DNA from: Roseiarcus sp963781895 | Lineage (GTDB): Bacteria; Pseudomonadota; Alphaproteobacteria; Rhizobiales; Beijerinckiaceae | Assembly (NCBI GenBank): GCA_963781895.1 | Contig: CAWAIM010000019.1 | Span: 62,001 to 126,000, forward strand | Reading direction: 5' to 3' | DNA: 64,000 nucleotides | Translations under genes and position numbers: made by a program | Shown: one piece after another, positions 30,008 through 38,819 of the stretch | Position numbering within the stretch: the stretch's first letter is position 1 | Layout of the letters: every line of letters begins with the position of its first letter | Notes under the pieces: generated by a model | What the model was told of the DNA's origin: nothing | Database searches by the model: none | What the model saw: only the letters and a program-made list of their open reading frames with translations

Positions 30008-31030
30008 TCACCCTTCCTTGCCCGCGACGCCCGCCTCCGCGAACGTCGCCATGCCGTTGTGGCAGGCGACGGCGGCTTTGACGATTCCGACCGCCAGCGC
30101 CGCGCCGGAGCCCTCGCCGAGGCGCATGCCGAGATCGAGGAGCGGAACCTTGCCGAGGCGCTTCAACGCCTGGCGATGCGCGCGCTCGGCCGAGACATGG
30201 CCGGCAAGGCAATGGTCGAGCGCGGTTTCGTCGAGCGCGTGCAGCACCGCGGCGGCCGAGCAGGCGACGAAGCCGTCGAGCAGCACCGGCGTGCGGCGCA
30301 TCCGCGCGGCCAGAATCGCGCCGGCCATGGCGGCGATTTCGCGCCCGCCGAGACGCGCCAGACTCTCGAGCGGATCGGTCGGATGCGCCCTGTGCCGCGC
30401 GACGGCCGCGCGCACCGCGTCCGCCTTGCGCAACAGCCCGTCGTCGTCGACGCCGGTGCCTCTTCCGACCCAATCCTCGGCCGCCCCGCCGTAGAGGGCG
30501 TGATAGATCGCCGCCGCCGCCGTCGTGTTGCCGATGCCCATCTCGCCGACCACCAGAAGGTCCGGCTCGGAGGCCAGCGCCTCCATGCCGAAGGCGATCG
30601 TGCCGGCGCAGGTCCGCTCGTCCATCGCCGGCTCCTGGGTGATGTCGCCGGTCGGCAGTTCGAGGGCGAGTTCGTAGACTTTGAGCGAAATGTCGAAGGT
30701 CTTGCAGATCTGGTTGATCGCCGCGCCGCCGGCGGTGAAATTCGCCACCATCGCCTGCGTGACCGATTGCGGGAACGGCGAGACGCCCTGCGCGACGACG
30801 CCGTGATTGCCGGCGAACACCGCCGCCAGCGGACGGTCGACGTGGGGCCGCGCCGAGCCCTGCCAGGCCGCCATCCACTCGGCGATCTCCTCGAGCCGCC
30901 CCAGCGATCCGGCCGGCTTGGTCAGCTGTCCCTCGCGCTCGCGCGCCGCCGCGGCCGCGGCCTCGTCCGGTCGCGGCATTTGCAGGATGAGCGCGCGGAT
31001 GTCGTCGAAGGGGCGGGGGGCGGCGTTCAT
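30008..31030 (-). CDS. cobT: Nicotinate-nucleotide--dimethylbenzimidazole phosphoribosyltransferase
   Basis: CobT makes alpha-ribazole phosphate for the lower ligand of cobalamin. The ATG at 31030 (MNAAPRPFDDIRAL) gives 340 residues, the usual length; the longer open frame is not conserved. Motifs: TKPAGSLGRLEEIAEW near residue 38, FAGNHGVVAQGVSPFP near 73, VVGEMGIGNTTAAAAI near 175 and the C-terminal LGEGSGAALAV. No other cobalamin gene and no cobalamin riboswitch is visible nearby. Confidence 0.93.
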   Translation of the reverse strand: MNAAPRPFDDIRALILQMPRPDEAAAAAAREREGQLTKPAGSLGRLEEIAEWMAAWQGSARPHVDRPLAAVFAGNHGVVAQGVSPFPQSVTQAMVANFTAGGAAINQICKTFDISLKVYELALELPTGDITQEPAMDERTCAGTIAFGMEALASEPDLLVVGEMGIGNTTAAAAIYHALYGGAAEDWVGRGTGVDDDGLLRKADAVRAAVARHRAHPTDPLESLARLGGREIAAMAGAILAARMRRTPVLLDGFVACSAAAVLHALDETALDHCLAGHVSAERAHRQALKRLGKVPLLDLGMRLGEGSGAALAVGIVKAAVACHNGMATFAEAGVAGKEG

Positions 31031-31239
31031 GGATCGCTCTCTGATTGCAATGGAGGCGTCCGTATAAGCGAAAACCGGAGCGGAGAAAAGCCGCCGCAGC
31101 CTCAGGACGGATTCTTGACCGCACTCGATCGCCAATCAAAAGGCGGGCGTCCTTCCGGACGCCTATGGAGCGGGCCGCCGCGAAGCGCCATAGCCGATGA
31201 GCGGCCGCGACGCGCTTCGACGTGCATTTGCACACCCCA

Positions 31240-31320
31240 CTCCACCGCCTCGCGCATCGCGCCGCAGCGGGCGAACTGCGCCCGCAAGGGGTCGGCTTCT
31301 AAGGCATGTCGAGAATGATG
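31240..31320 (-). pseudogene. Remnant of a response-regulator receiver-domain C-terminus
   Basis: Read on the minus strand, this stretch aligns with the last 27 codons of the sensor kinase at 32209-35739: PLRAQFARCGAMREAVEW here against PLRAQLTRYGALREAAE there, preceded by a match for the IVIMHKPLKP region with an in-frame stop. It lies about 900 bases past the end of that kinase gene. It is a partial duplication, or what is left of a second, related hybrid kinase. Confidence 0.55.
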
Positions 31321-31723
31321 ATGAGCGCGCACGCCGCCTCGCCACTGCAACTCCGGATTGAGGTCAGCGCCAGTTATTCGCCTTATTTATCAGTTGTCGG
31401 GATTTTGCAAGCATTTATTCCATTCGCTTTTCTGTTCTGCTCCTTTCAGATTCTTCGCCTCAACAAGGCTATGGCACTGCATACGCTTTTGGGCTGCCCC
31501 TCTCGTCCCCTTACACGTCGTGCAAGCTTGGCTTGCGTTCACAATCGACCATTGTCGCTGCAATTGCGATCAATATTCTCAGCATGGAGGTCCCTCCTTC
31601 ACGGGCCGAACGATGTTATCCAGAGGAACTATGCGCCCAACTTCGTCCATTCAACTTCGGGTGAGATGATCCTCGCCGCGCCACGGCCGCCGGTCGCTGT
31701 AAACTTGCGCGGCGTCGGTCGCA

Positions 31724-31773
31724 GATGGCGACGGAAGGCCTTGAGCACAAACGATTCGCGGCAGGAAACGGCG
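31724..31773. repeat. Direct repeat, copy 1
   Basis: About 50 bases (gatggcgacggaaggccttg onward) match 32123-32172 with roughly a dozen differences. The best block is ccttgagcacaaacgattcg against ccttgaacagaaacgatcgg. The copies are about 400 bases apart in the same direction. Origin unknown. Confidence 0.45.
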
Positions 31774-32024
31774 AGCTGTCCACAAGCGCCCCTCGATCCG
31801 ACAAGGGCGACCATCTGCACCCGAATCCCGCGGGATATGCGGCGACGGGCGGAGCGAATACAGACTTCATATGTATTTTGATCGCGACTATGCGGTCCAG
31901 ACCATGGCCGCGCAGCCTTCGCGGAGCGACGGCCGTCGATCGTTCGGCAAGGGTACTGGCGCAACTCGCGGACGGACTGCGGGAGGCGCAGGACCGACAC
32001 GTCGAGCGACCGTGGCGACCGAAC

Positions 32025-32059
32025 GATCAAAATACGTATCTAAATACGTCATTTTGATC
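32025..32059. repeat. Imperfect inverted repeat
   Basis: GATCAAAATACGTA (32025-32038) is the reverse complement of TACGTCATTTTGATC (32045-32059) apart from one extra C. It is AT-rich and lies 150 bases past the end of the kinase gene, whose strand it follows. It could be a protein-binding site or a transcription end. A related tattttgatcgc sequence is present at about 31873. Confidence 0.45.
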
Positions 32060-32122
32060 GCAGGCATGCGAATCAACCATGCTCGCGACTGCGTGCCCGG
32101 CGACCGCTGCCCCGGTTACCCG

Positions 32123-32172
32123 AATGGCGCCGCAAGTCCTTGAACAGAAACGATCGGCGGCCCAAAGCGGCG
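32123..32172. repeat. Direct repeat, copy 2
   Basis: The partner of the repeat at 31724. It ends about 36 bases before the stop of the sensor kinase gene on the minus strand. Confidence 0.45.
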
Positions 32173-32208
32173 CTTCCGCCCCCGCCGCCCTTTGCGCCGC
32201 CCGCGCTC

Positions 32209-35200
32209 CTACTCCGCCGCTTCGCGAAGCGCGCCATAGCGCGTCAGCTGGGCGCGCAAGGGCGCCGGCTTCAATGGCTTGTGCATGATGACGATGTCGT
32301 CCTCACGCGCGGCTTTGTCGCGCACTTCGGGGCTTCGGTCGGCGGTGGCGAGGATCGCGGGCGCCGCGCGGCCGAGATCCTCGCGCAGCGCGAGGATCGC
32401 CGCGACGCCGTCGCCCTGATCCAGGTGATAGTCGGCGATGACGACGTCCGGCGCGCCGAAGGCCGCGAGCCTTTCCCGCGCCTCGCCCAGGCCGCTGGCG
32501 GTCGCGACCACACAGCCCCATCGTTCGAGCAGCGCGCGCATCCCCTCGAGCACCCGCGGCTCGTTGTCGATCGCGAGGACTTTCAGGCCGTGCAGCGGCT
32601 CGCCCGCCGCGGCGGGCGCAGGCGCCGTGCTGTCGCCGAGGCTGACCGGCCTCGCCTTGCCGAGCGGCGCGGTGACGAAAAACACCGAGCCCTTGCCCGG
32701 CCGCGACCGCAATCCCACCGGGTGAGCGAGCACGCGGCCGAGCCGCTCGACGATCGACAGGCCGAGGCCGAGCCCGCGCGCGACCCGCGCGCCCTGATCG
32801 AGCCGCTGGAACTCCTGGAACACCGCGCGCTGCTGTTCCGCCGGGATGCCGAGTCCGGTGTCCCAGACCTCGATGCGGACCGCGCCGGAGACCCGCCGGC
32901 AGCCGACCAGAACCCGGCCATTGAGCGTATATTTGACCGCATTGGAAACGAGGTTCTGCAGCAGGCGGCGCATGAGCCGCCGGTCGGTGCGAACGGCGAG
33001 CGTCGTCCGGGCAAACCGCAGGTCGAGCCCCCTGGAACGGGCGATCGGCGCGAATTCGATCTCGAGCTTGCGCATCAAATCGGCCATGGGGACGTTGGAG
33101 ACTTCCGGGCGCATGGCGCCGGCGTCGAGCCGCGATATGTCGAGCAGCGCGCCGAGAATTTCCTCGACCGCTTCCAGCGAAACGTCGACGTTGCGGGCGA
33201 GATCAGCGCGTTCGTCGGGGCCGATCTGGCGAGCGCCCTCGCTCAGCGAACTCGCGTAGAGCCTGGCGGCGTTGAGCGGCTGCAGAATGTCGTGACTCGC
33301 CGCCGCCAGAAAGCGCGTCTTGGAAAGGTTGGCTTCGTCCGCCTCGTTCTTGGCCTGGGCGAGTTCGGCGTTGAGCCGTTGCAACTGGGCGGTGCGCTCA
33401 TCGACGCGCCGTTCGAGCAGCTCGTTCGCCGCTTCGAGCGCCTCCTCGACCGCGACGGTCTGCGTCACGTCGGTATAGGTGGTTACGATGCCTCCGTCGG
33501 GAAGCCGCGCCGAGCGCACTTCGACCACGCGATGGGCGGAGAACAGACGCAGCCGCGTCGGCTGCTCGTCATAGAGCAGGCTTGCGACGCGCTCGGCGAT
33601 GAAGTCCTCGGAATCTCCCGGCCCGTAAGCGCCGCGCGCCGCGTTGAAGCGCACGATTTCATCGAGGCCAAGCCCATGATGGAGGAACCCGGGCGGAAAA
33701 TCGAACAGGTCGGCGAATTCGCGGTTCCAGGCCGTCAGCGCCAGGTTGGGATCGAAAACGGTGATGCCCTGACGGGCGTGGTCGAGCGCGTGTTGCAGCT
33801 GATCGCGGCTCGACTGGATCGCCGCCGAAGCGTCGTCGATGAGTTTGAGCGCCGATTGGCCGGAGACAGCGCGCGGCCGCAAGAGCAGCGACAGCACCTG
33901 GCGCGACGTCGAGGCGCCGATCGCCGGCGACAACAGAAACTCCGCGTGCCGGATCAGCTGCGCGCTGGCCTCGGCCGAAGCGTCATAGTCGCGGCCGCGC
34001 TCGCGCATGAAGGACGAGAAGGCGCGGCGCGCGCGCGCCGCCCCGAGATAGCGCGCGACCGCGGCTTCAAGCTCGCCGGCCGTGGTCGACGAGCGCCACA
34101 AGCGGAACGCCTGCGGCTTGCCTCCCGACCCGGCTCCGGCGAAGGCGCTGGCCTGCGTGCGCTCGAGCGCGCTCGGCTGACGGGTGAGCGAAAACGCGAC
34201 GAAGGCCATCATGTTCGCCGCAAGCGACAGGGTGACGCCGCCGACGAGCGCGCTGGGCGCGAAGGCGACGAGCGCGGCCGGTCGCAGCCACGCGATCGCC
34301 AGGGGTCCGTGCGTCAAAAAGGCGGAAAGCAACTCCTGGGGCTCGAACGAGGGCAGCAGCAGCAGATAGAACCATACGAGCGAACCGACCGTCATTCCCG
34401 CGACCGCGCCGCGGGCTGTGCCGCGCTTCCAGAACAGTCCGCCGAGAAAGGCCGGGGCGATCTGGGCCACTGCCGCGAATGAGAGAAGCCCGATCGAGAC
34501 CAGGCCCGCTTTTCCCGCCACGTGCTCATAAGCGAAACCGAGAGCCAGGACGGCGACGATCGCGAAGCGTCGAATCCACAGCACCTGGGCGCCGATGTCG
34601 CCCGCGATGGAGCGTTCCTGGGCTCCGCGTCGCCTCAGCAGCAGCGGCATTACGAGGTCGTTGGAAATGGTGATGGAGAGCGCGACGCTGTCGACCACCA
34701 CCATGCCGGTCGCCGCCGAGAGGCCGCCGATCATGGTCAAAAGCGCGACCCCGTGCGCGCCGGCGCTGAGCGGCAGCGCGAGAACCGTCAGGTCGCGATT
34801 GATCGAGCCGTCTGGGAACAGCTTCAGTCCGGCGATGGCGAGCGGCGCCACGAACAAGTTGATCAGGACAAGATAGCCCGGGAAGAGCCAGGCGGCGGTG
34901 CGGATGTCGCGCTCGTCGCGGTTCTCGACGACGGCGAAGTGGAACTGGCGCGGCAGCAGAACGATCGCGAAAGCCGATAGAAGCGTCGTCACGCTCCAGA
35001 CCGCAGGATCGGGCGGCGTCTGCATGACGGCGGCGATTGCAGGATTCGATTGCGCGACCTGAGTCAGATCGAGGATCCCGCCGTTGAGCTTCCATACGAC
35101 AAAGGCGCCGACGGCCAGGAACGCCACCAGTTTGACGATCGATTCCAGGGCGATGGCGAGAATCAGGCCGTCCTGATGCTCCTTCGGGTTGATGCGGCGC

Positions 35201-35739
35201 GTGCCGAACGCCATCGCGAAGCCGGCGAGCAGCAGCGAAACCGCCAGATAAAACCAGGTCGAGGGCGTGTTCGGCGTCAGCCGCGCGCGGTCGGTGGAAT
35301 CGATCACCATAAGCACGGTCGGAGCGATCGCCTTGAGTTGCAGCGCGACGTAGGGCGCCGAGCCGACGACGGCGATCAGCGCCGCCACGGCGGCGACCGC
35401 CTGGGATTTGCCGTACCGGGCCGAAACGAAATCGGCGACCGTCGTCAGATTTTGCGCTCGGGCGAGATTGGCGATGCGGGCGACGAACGGCGCGCCAAGG
35501 CCGATGACGAGGATGGGCCCGATGTAAATCGGCAGAAAATCGAGCCCGTGCTCCGAGGCGAGGCCTACCGAGCCGTAATAGGTCCAGGACGTACAATAGA
35601 CCGCGAGACTCAGCGCATAGACGACCGCACGCGCGCGGCCGGCGGCAAACGGCTTCCGCTCCCGGTCGCCCCACCAGGCGATGAGGAAGAGCAGGAAGAC
35701 GTAACCGATCGCGGTGAATAGTACCGTCGCGCCGTTCAT
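32209..35739 (-). CDS. Hybrid sensor histidine kinase with SLC5 transporter-like input domain
   Basis: The 1176-residue inner-membrane protein has, in order: a sodium/solute symporter-like domain of about 13 membrane segments (1-510), a linker with a STAC-like region (about 540-620), a PAS domain (GITVFDPNLALTAWNREFAD near 655), a coiled coil, the phosphoacceptor domain (histidine in LAAASHDILQPL near 816), the ATPase domain (NLVSNAVKYTLNG near 920, GLGLGLSIVERLG near 1005) and a receiver domain (acceptor aspartate in VVIADYHLDQG near 1103). This is the CrbS/MxtR architecture, which in Vibrio and Pseudomonas responds to acetate or related substrates through a LuxR-type partner. No partner regulator gene is adjacent. 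The signal here is not known. Confidence 0.88.
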   Translation of the reverse strand: MNGATVLFTAIGYVFLLFLIAWWGDRERKPFAAGRARAVVYALSLAVYCTSWTYYGSVGLASEHGLDFLPIYIGPILVIGLGAPFVARIANLARAQNLTTVADFVSARYGKSQAVAAVAALIAVVGSAPYVALQLKAIAPTVLMVIDSTDRARLTPNTPSTWFYLAVSLLLAGFAMAFGTRRINPKEHQDGLILAIALESIVKLVAFLAVGAFVVWKLNGGILDLTQVAQSNPAIAAVMQTPPDPAVWSVTTLLSAFAIVLLPRQFHFAVVENRDERDIRTAAWLFPGYLVLINLFVAPLAIAGLKLFPDGSINRDLTVLALPLSAGAHGVALLTMIGGLSAATGMVVVDSVALSITISNDLVMPLLLRRRGAQERSIAGDIGAQVLWIRRFAIVAVLALGFAYEHVAGKAGLVSIGLLSFAAVAQIAPAFLGGLFWKRGTARGAVAGMTVGSLVWFYLLLLPSFEPQELLSAFLTHGPLAIAWLRPAALVAFAPSALVGGVTLSLAANMMAFVAFSLTRQPSALERTQASAFAGAGSGGKPQAFRLWRSSTTAGELEAAVARYLGAARARRAFSSFMRERGRDYDASAEASAQLIRHAEFLLSPAIGASTSRQVLSLLLRPRAVSGQSALKLIDDASAAIQSSRDQLQHALDHARQGITVFDPNLALTAWNREFADLFDFPPGFLHHGLGLDEIVRFNAARGAYGPGDSEDFIAERVASLLYDEQPTRLRLFSAHRVVEVRSARLPDGGIVTTYTDVTQTVAVEEALEAANELLERRVDERTAQLQRLNAELAQAKNEADEANLSKTRFLAAASHDILQPLNAARLYASSLSEGARQIGPDERADLARNVDVSLEAVEEILGALLDISRLDAGAMRPEVSNVPMADLMRKLEIEFAPIARSRGLDLRFARTTLAVRTDRRLMRRLLQNLVSNAVKYTLNGRVLVGCRRVSGAVRIEVWDTGLGIPAEQQRAVFQEFQRLDQGARVARGLGLGLSIVERLGRVLAHPVGLRSRPGKGSVFFVTAPLGKARPVSLGDSTAPAPAAAGEPLHGLKVLAIDNEPRVLEGMRALLERWGCVVATASGLGEARERLAAFGAPDVVIADYHLDQGDGVAAILALREDLGRAAPAILATADRSPEVRDKAAREDDIVIMHKPLKPAPLRAQLTRYGALREAAE

Positions 35740-35860
35740 CGCAGCGAGCGTTTGCCGTTCGTTCCCCGCGCGAGGATATTAGGAGAATGTGGGCGCTGAC
35801 AAATCGGAGCCGGCGGGCCGGACAGCGGCGATCGTAGCGGCCGACGTCCCCCTCGGAAGC

Positions 35861-36466
35861 TCACCGCCATGGATGGACGGCGGCTGACTTCTCTTCGTGG
35901 TTCGCGATCGCCGGCCCCTCGACCATGGTCAGGCCTATATCGTCGAGGCCCTCCATCAGGCAATGCTTGCGGAAAGCGTCGAGCTCGAACTTGACCACGC
36001 CGCCGTCGGGGCCGCGGATCTCCTGCGCCGGCAGGTCGACAGTGATGGTCGCGTTGGCGCCGCGCTCGGCGTCGTCCATCAGTTTGGCGAGGTCTTCGGG
36101 AGAGACTTTAATCGGCAGGATGCCGTTCTTGAAGCAGTTGTTGTAGAAAATGTCGGCGAAGTCGGTCGAGACAACGCAGCGGACCCCGAAATCCAGCAGC
36201 GCCCAGGGCGCATGCTCGCGCGAGGAGCCGCAGCCGAAATTGTCGCCGGCGACGAGGATCGCCGCCTTGCGGTAGGCCGGCTTGTTGAGCACGAAGTCGG
36301 GGTTCTCCGTCCCGTCGTCGCGATAGCGCATTTCCGCGAACAAACCGGCGCCAAGGCCGGTGCGCTTGATCGTCTTCAGGTATTGTTTGGGAATGATCAT
36401 GTCCGTGTCGATGTTGTCGATCGGCAACGGAGCGGCGACCCCGGTTAATGTGGTGAATTTGTCCAT
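35861..36466 (-). CDS. leuD: 3-isopropylmalate dehydratase small subunit
   Basis: LeuD with LeuC isomerises isopropylmalate in leucine synthesis. The ATG at 36466 (MDKFTTLTGVAAPLPIDNID) gives 201 residues, the usual length. Motifs: IDTDMIIPKQYLKTIKRTGL, NFGCGSSREHAPWAL near residue 72, and FYNNCFKNGILPI near 100. leuC is not in the window, which is common in alphaproteobacteria where leuC and leuD are separated. The 120-base gap to the kinase gene shows no feature. Confidence 0.93.
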   Translation of the reverse strand: MDKFTTLTGVAAPLPIDNIDTDMIIPKQYLKTIKRTGLGAGLFAEMRYRDDGTENPDFVLNKPAYRKAAILVAGDNFGCGSSREHAPWALLDFGVRCVVSTDFADIFYNNCFKNGILPIKVSPEDLAKLMDDAERGANATITVDLPAQEIRGPDGGVVKFELDAFRKHCLMEGLDDIGLTMVEGPAIANHEEKSAAVHPWR

Positions 36467-36562
36467 CCGATTCACATTTCTGACCTGAGCGCCCAAGGGT
36501 CGGCGCGATTGACGAGGCTCTATCAAACCCCGCCCCGCGCGGCAAACCCGACGCCGCCGACC

Positions 36563-37171
36563 TTAGAGAAACTGTCGCAGCTCCTTGGCCACGTCTTCGG
36601 GCGGCCGATCGAGGTTGAGCGCCTCGACGAAGGCGCCCGCCTTATCCATTAGGTACACGATCGAGCTGTGGTCCATCGAATAGCTCCCGTCGGATTGCAG
36701 CGGCCCTTTCCTGGCGAACACCCGATAAGCCTTTTCCGCCGCGCCGATGGCCTGCGGGCTGCCGGAAAGCCCAATGATGTGAGAATTGAAGCTGCTGACA
36801 TAGTCCTGCATGATCTTGGGCGTGTCGCGTTCCGGATCCACTGTTATAAACAGTACTGGGATGGACTTGTCGCCCATCTTGGCCAAAACATCGGAAATGC
36901 GAGCGAGTTCGGTTGGGCAGACGTCCGGGCAGTGCGTGTAGCCGAAATAGACCAGGAACGGCGCTCCGCGCAGGGTCTGGTCACTGACCGTTTTGCCCTC
37001 GCCGTCCTGCAAGGCGAAGGGGCCTCCCACGAGCGACCTATTGGAAATCCGCCTGACCGGCGTGAACCACAGCGCAGCGATCCCGATGACGGCGACCGCA
37101 GCCAGAATCGCGATGATGCGGACCGAGAAGGCGGGGGATGTCTGGGGACGGCCGGGTTGGTTTTGCGACAT
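36563..37171 (-). CDS. Sco1/SenC family copper chaperone
   Basis: A 202-residue membrane-anchored protein that delivers copper to the CuA site of cytochrome c oxidase. The ATG at 37171 gives MSQNQPGRPQTSPAF, then one membrane anchor (residues 17-37), with the thioredoxin-like domain in the periplasm. Copper ligands are present: CPDVCPTE (near residue 85) and the histidine in SMDHSSIVYLMD near 170. The oxidase genes are not nearby. It is on the same strand as leuD, 97 bases upstream. Confidence 0.9.
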   Translation of the reverse strand: MSQNQPGRPQTSPAFSVRIIAILAAVAVIGIAALWFTPVRRISNRSLVGGPFALQDGEGKTVSDQTLRGAPFLVYFGYTHCPDVCPTELARISDVLAKMGDKSIPVLFITVDPERDTPKIMQDYVSSFNSHIIGLSGSPQAIGAAEKAYRVFARKGPLQSDGSYSMDHSSIVYLMDKAGAFVEALNLDRPPEDVAKELRQFL

Positions 37172-37309
37172 TCGGTCTCTACTCGTGTCGAAGGGCTTCT
37201 TTGCGTCGATCGCGGGCGATTTCCAGCCCGGGAACGCTTTGCCGCGATAAGCGTTCGCTGTTGACCTCGGCGGGAGCGGGCGCCACGAATGAGGCGGGGA
37301 TAGGGCGTC

Positions 37310-38251
37310 ATGATCCTGCGTCACCTCGAATATCTCGTTGCGCTGGCGCGCGAAAAGCATTTCGGCCGCGCGGCGGAGGCTTGTCACGTCTCACAGCCAA
37401 CTCTGTCCGCGGCGATCCGCCTGCTCGAGGAGGATTTGGGCGCCCCGATCGTCGAGCGCGGCCATCGCTACGTCGGCCTGACGCCGCAAGGGCGGCTCGC
37501 TCTCGAGCATGCTCACCGTATTCTGGCCGAGGCGGACAATCTGCGATCCGGTCTCGAGGAGATCGGCAAGGGCCACACGGGCCGCCTTCGAATCGGCGCG
37601 ATTCCGACCGCGCTGCCAATCGTCTCGCAGCTCACCGGTCCGTTCTACGCCCGTTTTCCCGGTGTGACGATCGCGGTATTTTCCATGACGAGCCATGAGA
37701 TCGAGCGCGGAATCGAGGAGTTCGAACTCGACGCGGGCCTCACCTATCTGGACGCCGAACCGATCGGACGCGTCAGGACCAAGCCGATCTGCATCGAGGA
37801 ATATGTGTTTCTGACTCCGGCGACCGGCGCTTTTGCCGATCGGCCGCGACTGACCTGGCGCGAAGCGGCCGAAGCGCCGCTGTGCCTATTGACGCCCGAC
37901 ATGCAAAACCGGCGCATCATCGACGGCGTTTTCCGGTCGGTTGAGGCGAAGCCCATCCCCGCCGTGGAAACAAACTCGATCTTCAATCTCGTCTCGCACG
38001 TAAGCGCCGGCAAATGGTCAACGATCGTGCCGCGCCAATTGTTGCGCTTCTTCGGCGTGCCGCGCGGAACCCGGGCGATCGATCTGGTCGAGCCGACCGC
38101 CCGACGCACGATCGGACTTGTCATAAGCGACCGCGAACCGCCATCGCCGCTGGCGCGCAACCTTTTCGCGATGCAATGGCCAGTTGACATCGCGGCGCTC
38201 ATCGCCCCTCCGGACCATCCCGAAGACGTCGAACCAAGGGGGCGTCAATAG
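37310..38251 (+). CDS. LysR-type regulator, probably of the formate dehydrogenase operon
   Basis: A 313-residue LysR protein. The helix-turn-helix is at residues 15-50 (FGRAAEACHVSQPTLSAAIR), followed by a linker helix and the effector-binding domain (GRLRIGAIPTALPIVSQLTG near 90). It lies 88 bases upstream of fdsG in the same direction, the usual position of the regulator of soluble formate dehydrogenase (FdsR-like) in alphaproteobacteria and betaproteobacteria. It therefore probably activates the fds genes in response to formate; this is inferred from position. Binding sites could lie at 38252-38330. Confidence 0.87.
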   Translation: MILRHLEYLVALAREKHFGRAAEACHVSQPTLSAAIRLLEEDLGAPIVERGHRYVGLTPQGRLALEHAHRILAEADNLRSGLEEIGKGHTGRLRIGAIPTALPIVSQLTGPFYARFPGVTIAVFSMTSHEIERGIEEFELDAGLTYLDAEPIGRVRTKPICIEEYVFLTPATGAFADRPRLTWREAAEAPLCLLTPDMQNRRIIDGVFRSVEAKPIPAVETNSIFNLVSHVSAGKWSTIVPRQLLRFFGVPRGTRAIDLVEPTARRTIGLVISDREPPSPLARNLFAMQWPVDIAALIAPPDHPEDVEPRGRQ

Positions 38252-38339
38252 GTACTGTCTATCAATCCTTCCGAATGTTCAATTTGCACGTGCGCCCGCA
38301 GGGGCGCATCATTATAGTCGAACAGCCGGGAGGATCGTC

Positions 38340-38819
38340 ATGGCCGCCAGTGCGGCGTTTGATGCGGAGTTGGCGCGAGCGTTGATCAACCGTAGGCGTT
38401 CTACGCCCGGCGCCGCGTTGCCAATATTGCACGATCTACAGAACTACTTCGGCTATATACACGACGACGTCATTCCGTTGATGGCGGAAGCGCTTAATAT
38501 CTCCAGGGCGGAAGTGCTTGGAATCATAAGCTTCTACCACGATTTCCGTCGCTCGCCGATCGACGGGCAAGTCTTGAAGCTTTGTCGCGCGGAGTCCTGT
38601 CAGGCGATGGGATGCGAAGACCTTGTCGCGCATCTTGAAGCGCGTCATGGAATAAAGGCGGACGACGACTCGGCTACTGGACTCCATGTCGAAACCGTCT
38701 ATTGCCTCGGCAATTGTGCGCTGTCACCCTCCGCGCTGCTCGACGGGGCGCCGATCGGCCGTCTCGATCGCGATCGCATCGACGCGATCGTCGCGGGCGT
38801 CCATGGTAAGCTTCAATGA
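38340..38819 (+). CDS. fdsG: NAD-dependent formate dehydrogenase gamma subunit
   Basis: A 159-residue NuoE-like [2Fe-2S] protein that passes electrons from the molybdenum subunit towards the FMN of FdsB. The ATG at 38340 has GGGAGG upstream. Cluster ligands are visible as CRAESC (near residue 79) and CLGNC (near 122). The N-terminal helical region FGYIHDDVIPLMAEAL matches NuoE-type proteins. Its stop overlaps the fdsB start (ATGA). Confidence 0.92.
   Translation: MAASAAFDAELARALINRRRSTPGAALPILHDLQNYFGYIHDDVIPLMAEALNISRAEVLGIISFYHDFRRSPIDGQVLKLCRAESCQAMGCEDLVAHLEARHGIKADDDSATGLHVETVYCLGNCALSPSALLDGAPIGRLDRDRIDAIVAGVHGKLQ

Larger units (their letters stand above)
31031..32208. other. Non-coding stretch between cobT and the sensor kinase
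   Basis: About 1.18 kb without a supported gene. Part of it (31370-31620) has lower GC than the surroundings and frequent stops in all frames. It holds a remnant of a receiver-domain gene end (31240-31320), a pair of 50-base direct repeats (31724 and 32123) and an inverted repeat (32025-32059). The short open frames seen here show no coding features. Confidence 0.5.

Noticed and set aside
31031..31300. Cobalamin riboswitch upstream of cobT
   Set aside because: I looked for the conserved cobalamin box and supporting stems on the minus strand and did not find them.
31306..31881. Plus-strand frame of 191 codons in the cobT-kinase gap
   Set aside because: Atypical composition, no ribosome binding site, no family pattern; other frames overlap it equally well.
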